Under the pieces are notes generated by a model, which was given only the letters and a program-made list of their open reading frames with translations, did not search any database and was not told the DNA's origin. Of a stretch of 34,806 nt of DNA, positions 30,138 to 34,806 are shown in pieces. Each line of letters opens with the position of its first letter. The stretch's first letter is position 1. The stretch covers positions 1-34,806 of the forward strand of contig NZ_BMUY01000028.1 in NCBI RefSeq assembly GCF_014650435.1, in the 5' to 3' direction. Made by a program: the position numbers and the translations under genes. Source of the DNA: Streptomyces tendae (lineage in GTDB: Bacteria > Actinomycetota > Actinomycetes > Streptomycetales > Streptomycetaceae).

Positions 30138-31898
30138 TCAGAGCCGCTCGGGCGTCCGGATGCCCAGGAGGGCCATGCCCCGGTGCAGGGTGCGGGCCGT
30201 GAGGTCGCACAGGAAGAGGCGGTTCTCCACCTGCTCCGGCGTCTCGGCCTTCAGCACCGGGCACTTGTCGTAGAACGTCGTGTACAGCGACGCCAGCTGG
30301 TACAGGTACGCGGCGAGCTTGTGCGGGGCGTACTCCGCGGCCGCCTCGAAGACCGTGTCCCCGAACGCGTCCAGGTGCAGGCCCAGCGCGCGCTCCGCCT
30401 CGTGCAGCGCCAGCTCCGGGTGGGCGGCGGGGCGGACCTCGCCGGCCTTGCGGAGGATGGACTGGATCCGGGCGTAGGCGTACTGGAGGTACACGCTGGT
30501 GTCGCCGTTGAGCGAGACCATCTGGTCCAGGTCGAACTTGTAGTCCCGGCTCGGCGAGGTCGACAGGTCCGCGTACTTCACGGCCCCGATGCCGACCTGC
30601 GCGGCCCGCTCCTGGATCTCGTCCTCGGTGAGGTCCCGCGCCTTCTCCCGCACGACCTGCGCCGCCCGCTGCACGGCCTCGTCCAGCAGGTCCTCGAGCC
30701 GTACGGTCTCGCCCGCACGCGTCTTGAAGGGCTTGCCGTCCGCGCCGAGCACCGTGCCGTAGCCCATGTTGTGCGCGGTGACGTCGTCGTTCAGCCAGCC
30801 GGCCCGGCGGGCCGTCTCGAAGACCATCCTGAAGTGCAGCGACTGGCGCACGTCCACGACGTACAGCAGCGTGGTGGCGTGCAGGTCGGTGACCCGGTTG
30901 CGGATCGCGGTCAGGTCGGAGGCCGCGTAGCCGAAGCCGCCGTCCGCCTTCTGCACGATCAGCGGGACCGGCTGGTCGTCCTTGCCGCGGATCTCGTCGA
31001 AGAACACCACGAGCGCGCCCTCGGAGCGCACCGCGACGCCCGTCTCCTCCAGGATGCGGGCGGTCTCGGGCATGCCGTCGTTGTACGCGGACTCGCCGAC
31101 GATCTCCTCGTCGCGGATCTCCATGTCGAGCTTGTCGAAGACGGAGTAGAAGTAGACCTTCGACTCGTCCACGAACTGCTGCCACAGCTCCAGCGTCTCC
31201 TTGTCGCCGGACTGCAGGGCGACGACCCGCTTGCGGGCCCGCTCCTTGAACTCCTCGTCCGCGTCGAAGACGGCCCGCGACGCCTTGTACACCCGGTTCA
31301 GGTTCGACATGGCCTGCTCGCCGTCGACGTCCTCGGCCGGGGCCAGCTCGCCGGGGTGCTCGAACAGGTACTGGATGAGCATGCCGAACTGGGTGCCCCA
31401 GTCGCCGATGTGGTGCCGGCCGATGGTCTTCTCGCCGGTGAAGTCGAGCATGCCGCGCAGGGCGTCGCCGATGACCGCGGAGCGCAGGTGGCCGACGTGC
31501 ATCTCCTTCGCCACGTTCGGCTGGGCGTAGTCGACGACCGTGGTGCCCGCGTCCTCGTTCAGCGGCACGCCGAGGCGCTCGCCGTCCGCGAGCCGCGCGG
31601 CGAGGTTCGCGGTGATCGCCCGGTCGGCGACGGTGATGTTGAGGAAGCCGGGGCCGGAGACCTCGACGTCCTTGATCAGCTCGTCACCGGTGGTGATGTG
31701 GGCGACGACCTCGGTCGCCAGCTCCCGCGGGTTGGCCTTCGCCTTCTTGGCCAGCGCGAGGATGCCGTTGGCCTGGTAGTCCGCCCGGTCGCTGCGTCGC
31801 AGCAGCGGGTCCGCGCCGGCGGCCTCCGGCCGGGTGGCCGTGAGGGCGGACGCGAGCTGCTGCTGGACGGAGGCGGTGAGGGACGTGACCGAGGCCAT
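30138..31898 (-). CDS. argS: Arginyl-tRNA synthetase (class I)
   Basis: ArgS charges tRNA(Arg) with arginine. The 586-residue enzyme shows the class I signature H134-V-G-H137 (KEMHVGHLRSA), the conserved HHIGDWGTQFGMLI block, a degenerate KMSK loop (GADGKPFKTRAG) and the C-terminal DALR anticodon-binding domain (YLYQLASLYTTFYDKCPVL). The ATG at 31898 gives MASVTSLTASVQQQL; the frame stays open a further 57 bases but the start I chose fits relatives. It is divergent from lysS with 172 bases between starts. I saw no T-box or other tRNA-sensing leader. Confidence 0.97.
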   Translation of the reverse strand: MASVTSLTASVQQQLASALTATRPEAAGADPLLRRSDRADYQANGILALAKKAKANPRELATEVVAHITTGDELIKDVEVSGPGFLNITVADRAITANLAARLADGERLGVPLNEDAGTTVVDYAQPNVAKEMHVGHLRSAVIGDALRGMLDFTGEKTIGRHHIGDWGTQFGMLIQYLFEHPGELAPAEDVDGEQAMSNLNRVYKASRAVFDADEEFKERARKRVVALQSGDKETLELWQQFVDESKVYFYSVFDKLDMEIRDEEIVGESAYNDGMPETARILEETGVAVRSEGALVVFFDEIRGKDDQPVPLIVQKADGGFGYAASDLTAIRNRVTDLHATTLLYVVDVRQSLHFRMVFETARRAGWLNDDVTAHNMGYGTVLGADGKPFKTRAGETVRLEDLLDEAVQRAAQVVREKARDLTEDEIQERAAQVGIGAVKYADLSTSPSRDYKFDLDQMVSLNGDTSVYLQYAYARIQSILRKAGEVRPAAHPELALHEAERALGLHLDAFGDTVFEAAAEYAPHKLAAYLYQLASLYTTFYDKCPVLKAETPEQVENRLFLCDLTARTLHRGMALLGIRTPERL

Positions 31899-32070
31899 GG
31901 AGTGGCTGCCGTTCTGCTCGGGTTCGTGGAGTAGTACAGAAACCGAGTATCCCATGCGGTGAAAAGCGGTTTTCGCGGATGCGGGCCGGGCTGGGAGAAT
32001 GGAGCGGTCAGCCGTGCAACCGTACCGGCTGTCCCCGGAGCGGTTCCGGGGAAGTTTCAGGAAAGAGGAC

Positions 32071-33846
32071 GTGCCGATCGTGGCTCAGAGCACAGAGACC
32101 ACCGACTGGGTCTCCCGTTTCGCGGACGAGGTCATCGCCGAGTCGGAGCGTCGTGCCCCGGGCGCGAAAACATCAGTCGCTACCGCTCCGGGCGGTGTCG
32201 TCGTCGCCTCCGGACTCTCCCCCTCCGGCCCCATCCACCTGGGCAACCTGCGCGAGGTCATGACCCCGCACCTCGTCGCCGACGAGATCCGCCGCCGCGG
32301 CCACCAGGTCCGGCACCTGATCTCCTGGGACGACTACGACCGTTACCGCAAGGTCCCGGCCGGCATCGCGGGCGTCGACGAGAGCTGGGCCGAGCACATC
32401 GGCAAGCCCCTGACCTCGGTCCCGGCCCCGAAGGGCTCCCCGCATCCGAACTGGGCGGAGCACTTCAAGGCCGCGATGGTCGCCTCGCTCGCCGAGATGG
32501 GCGTCGAGTTCGACGGGATCAGCCAGACCGCGCAGTACACCTCCGGTGTCTACCGCGAGCAGATCCTGCACGCCATGAAGCACCGGCGGGACATCGACGC
32601 GATCCTCGACCAGTACCGGACCAGGAAGGCTCCGGCGAAGAAGCCGCAGAAGTCGCAGAAGCCCGTCGACGAGGCCGAGCTGGAGGCCGCTGAGGGCTCC
32701 GGCGCCGCCGCCGAGGACGACGGCAGCTCCGGCTCCGCCGGGTACTTCCCGTACAAGCCGTACTGCGGCAACTGCGAGAAGGACCTGACCACGGTCACCG
32801 CGTACGACGACGACTCGACCGAGCTGACCTACGCCTGCACCGCCTGCGGATTCTCCGAGACCGTGCGGCTGAGCGAGTTCAACCGCGGCAAGCTGGTCTG
32901 GAAGGTCGACTGGCCGATGCGCTGGGCCTACGAGGGGGTCGTCTTCGAGCCCAGCGGTGTGGACCACTCCTCGCCCGGGTCGTCGTTCCAGGTCGGCGGG
33001 CAGATCGTCGGCATCTTCGGCGGCGAGCAGCCGATCGGCCCGATGTACGCCTTCGTCGGCATCAGCGGCATGGCCAAGATGTCCTCCTCCAAGGGCGGCG
33101 TGCCCACCCCGGCCGACGCGCTCCAGATCATGGAACCGCAGCTGCTGCGCTGGCTGTACGCCCGCCGCCGGCCCAACCAGTCCTTCAAGATCGCCTTCGA
33201 CCAGGAGATCCAGCGGCTGTACGACGAGTGGGACCGCCTCGACGCCAAGGTCGCCGACGGCTCGGCCCTGCCCGCCGACGCCGCCGCGCACTCCCGCGCG
33301 GTGCGCACCGCCGCCGGTGAGCTGCCGCGCACGCCCAGGCCGCTGCCGTACCGCACGCTCGCCTCCGTGGCCGACATCACCGCCGGACACGAGGACCAGG
33401 CGCTGCGCATCCTCGGCGAGCTGGACCCGGCCAACCCGATCGAGGCGCTGGACGAGGCCCGGCCGCGCTATGACAAGGCCGAGGCGTGGATCAACACCCA
33501 CGTCCCCGCCGACCAGCGCACCATCGTGCGCCAGGAGCCGGACGCCGAGCTGCTGAAGTCCCTCGACGAACCGAGTCGGCAGTCGCTGCGGCTGCTGCTC
33601 GACGGACTGGCCGACCACTGGTCCCTGGACGGGCTCACCCACCACGTCTACGGCGTGCCCAAGGTGCAGGCCGGCTTCCCGGCCGACGCCACGCCCAAGG
33701 AACTGCCGCCGGAGATCAAGACGGCCCAGCGGACGTTCTTCGCGCTGCTGTACCACCTGCTCGTCGGCCGCGACACCGGCCCGCGCCTGCCCACGCTGCT
33801 GCTCGCGGTGGGGCAGGACCGGGTGCGGACCCTGCTCGGGGAGTAG
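32071..33846 (+). CDS. lysS: Lysyl-tRNA synthetase, class I
   Basis: This is the class I (Rossmann-fold) form of LysRS, more typical of archaea; most bacteria use the unrelated class II enzyme. The 591-residue product has the HIGH-like PSGPIHLGN (about 52-59), a zinc-ribbon insert with C232, C235, C256 and C259 and an acidic/Lys-rich linker before it (about 190-228), the KMSKS loop K336-MSSSK, and a helical anticodon domain. The start is GTG 32071 or GTG 32080; AGGAAAGAGG precedes both and the first reproduces the usual MPIVAQSTETTDW. It is divergent from argS, and a strong terminator follows. Confidence 0.96.
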   Translation: MPIVAQSTETTDWVSRFADEVIAESERRAPGAKTSVATAPGGVVVASGLSPSGPIHLGNLREVMTPHLVADEIRRRGHQVRHLISWDDYDRYRKVPAGIAGVDESWAEHIGKPLTSVPAPKGSPHPNWAEHFKAAMVASLAEMGVEFDGISQTAQYTSGVYREQILHAMKHRRDIDAILDQYRTRKAPAKKPQKSQKPVDEAELEAAEGSGAAAEDDGSSGSAGYFPYKPYCGNCEKDLTTVTAYDDDSTELTYACTACGFSETVRLSEFNRGKLVWKVDWPMRWAYEGVVFEPSGVDHSSPGSSFQVGGQIVGIFGGEQPIGPMYAFVGISGMAKMSSSKGGVPTPADALQIMEPQLLRWLYARRRPNQSFKIAFDQEIQRLYDEWDRLDAKVADGSALPADAAAHSRAVRTAAGELPRTPRPLPYRTLASVADITAGHEDQALRILGELDPANPIEALDEARPRYDKAEAWINTHVPADQRTIVRQEPDAELLKSLDEPSRQSLRLLLDGLADHWSLDGLTHHVYGVPKVQAGFPADATPKELPPEIKTAQRTFFALLYHLLVGRDTGPRLPTLLLAVGQDRVRTLLGE

Positions 33847-33860
33847 AACCGGCCGGTACC

Positions 33861-33908
33861 ACGGCGGAAGGGGGCGCCCGGCGAGCACCGGGCGCCCCCT
33901 TCCGCCGT
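33861..33908. terminator. Perfect 21-bp bidirectional terminator between lysS and the DUF2637 gene
   Basis: The arms 33861-33881 and 33888-33908 are perfectly complementary over 21 bp around a CGAGCA loop. It lies 15 bases after the lysS stop and 12 before the end of the opposite gene. Confidence 0.92.
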
Positions 33909-33919
33909 ACGCGGCGCCG

Positions 33920-34806
33920 TCAGGCGATGTGCTCCTCCTCCAGCTCCGCGCCGTGGCGCTCCTGGAACCGCAGCACCATGCGCTTGGCGTCGGCGTCCAG
34001 GAGCGAGACGCCGTACGTCGCCTCGACGTCGTACGCGAACTCGCGCGGGGTCGGGTACCCGCTGCCGTTGTTGAGCGACTGCTTGAAGACCTGGTAGTAG
34101 TCGTCCTCGCCTGGGCCCTCGGGCTCCGGCGTGCCGCCGCCCTCCCCCAGCTCGCGGGTGCGGTGCGGCCCGACCGGTATGGGGAAGCTGCCCGTCTCCT
34201 CCGGGCCGGGCTCCTGCGCGGGCGGCTCCTCCTCGAACTGCTGCCGGTACTGGTCGGCCTGCCGCTGCTCCGCCTCCCACTGGGCGTACTGGTCCGGGTC
34301 GTACGTCGGGTCGTAGTCACCGTGGTACTCGACCGACTGCGGGTCCCGGGCGTGCAGCCACAGGTTCTGCTCCGCCGCCGGCCCGTCCTCACGCACCGGC
34401 TCCGCGCCCCGGCCGCCGGCCAGCTCGGCACGCGGCTCGGGCGCGGGCGCCGCCTCGGGGGCCGGCTCCTGGGGCCGCGGGGCCGGCGGGAGCAGAGCGG
34501 GCTCGATGCCCGCCGCCGCCAGCCCGGAGGGGGCGGTCTGCGCCAGCGGGACGCCGTAGCGGGCCAGCCGCAGCGGCATCAGCGACTCCACGGGCGCCTT
34601 GCGGCGCCAGGCGCGGCCGAACCGCGACCGCAGCCGGGCCTGGTAGACCAGCCGCTCCTGCTCCAGCTTGATGACCTGCTCGTAGGAGCGCAGCTCCCAC
34701 AGCTTCATGCGGCGCCACAGCAGGAACGTCGGCACCGGCGAGAGCAGCCAGCGGGTGAGCCGGACGCCCTCCATGTGCTTGTCGGCGGTGATGTCGGCGA
34801 TCCGGC
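33920..34806 (-). CDS. DUF2637 membrane protein, 5' truncated by the window edge
   Basis: The frame is open to the window's right edge (RIADITADKHMEGVRLTRWL), so the start lies outside. The visible part has the end of the DUF2637 region (WLLSPVPTFLLWRRMKLWEL), then basic helices with YQARLRSRFGRAWRRKAP, a Pro/Ala-rich linker and a C-terminal acidic segment (EFAYDVEATYGVSLLDADAK) ending in EEEHIA. From memory, full proteins have about four membrane helices in the missing N-terminus. DUF2637 proteins occur widely in actinobacteria and in mobile-element transfer regions; function is unknown. It converges on lysS. Confidence 0.85.
   Translation of the reverse strand, partial: RIADITADKHMEGVRLTRWLLSPVPTFLLWRRMKLWELRSYEQVIKLEQERLVYQARLRSRFGRAWRRKAPVESLMPLRLARYGVPLAQTAPSGLAAAGIEPALLPPAPRPQEPAPEAAPAPEPRAELAGGRGAEPVREDGPAAEQNLWLHARDPQSVEYHGDYDPTYDPDQYAQWEAEQRQADQYRQQFEEEPPAQEPGPEETGSFPIPVGPHRTRELGEGGGTPEPEGPGEDDYYQVFKQSLNNGSGYPTPREFAYDVEATYGVSLLDADAKRMVLRFQERHGAELEEEHIA

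Noticed and set aside
30117..31934. Long plus-strand reading frame opposite argS
   Set aside because: High GC leaves long open frames on the antisense strand of real genes; its translation is low-complexity Arg/Gly/Val, while the minus strand has all ArgRS motifs.
31899..32070. T-box leader for argS or lysS
   Set aside because: No antiterminator-like bulge sequence or terminator was found in the 172-base divergent gap.
32173..34431. 752-codon minus-strand reading frame over lysS
   Set aside because: It is antisense to the complete LysRS and crosses a perfect terminator; composition is shadow-like.

Overview
The window is high-GC actinobacterial chromosome, almost certainly Streptomyces. The evidence is recognisable developmental and housekeeping genes: the ECF sigma factor BldN with its N-terminal pro-sequence, its anti-sigma factor RsbN, the redox repressor Rex with a canonical operator, a Rex-headed hemA-hemC-hemD operon, a BldC-like excisionase-fold regulator, a 32-residue bS22-type basic protein, and a class I lysyl-tRNA synthetase facing argS. 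Family and gene-order statements come from memory and reading; no database search was run.

Layout. 1-90: 3' end of a 5S rRNA gene and its terminator. 110-4983: HAD phosphatase, membrane protein, MFS exporter overlapping an AcuC-type deacetylase, an intergenic repeat, and a conserved phosphatase-like protein. 5113-13122: developmental block with a BldC-like regulator (bdtA), bS22-like peptide, SDR epimerase, acyltransferase, rsbN and bldN (both minus strand), HAD-IB phosphatase, glutaredoxin and rex. 12349-17523: rex-hemA-hemC-hemD, coupled by 4-base start/stop overlaps. 17629-20956: an accessory segment between hemD and hemB (secreted Cys/Trp-rich protein, TetR regulator divergent from a quinone oxidoreductase, SRPBCC protein, MarR-like regulator). 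21069-22061: hemB. 22111-30057: variable region rich in exported proteins and membrane-anchored helix-turn-helix regulators, with a methyltransferase, an aminotransferase and an arylamine N-acetyltransferase. 30138-33846: argS and lysS. 33920-end: 5'-truncated DUF2637 protein.

How the parts work together. BldN and RsbN are a developmental sigma/anti-sigma pair, and a BldN-type promoter (GTAACC-N16-CGTTGT) precedes rsbN, giving negative feedback. Rex binds TGTGCACGCGTTCACA ahead of its own operon, tying tetrapyrrole synthesis to NADH/NAD+. Three proteins share one architecture: N-terminal XRE-type DNA-binding domain, one membrane helix, extracellular domain. All three lie beside divergently transcribed exported-protein genes (a DUF4232 lipoprotein and a secreted peptidoglycan-binding protein). 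This is the best candidate here for a little-described system: one-component regulators reading the cell envelope. Also notable are several genes whose start codon lies 6-7 bases after a TANNNT -10 box (leaderless transcripts) and short duplications that copy stop codons.
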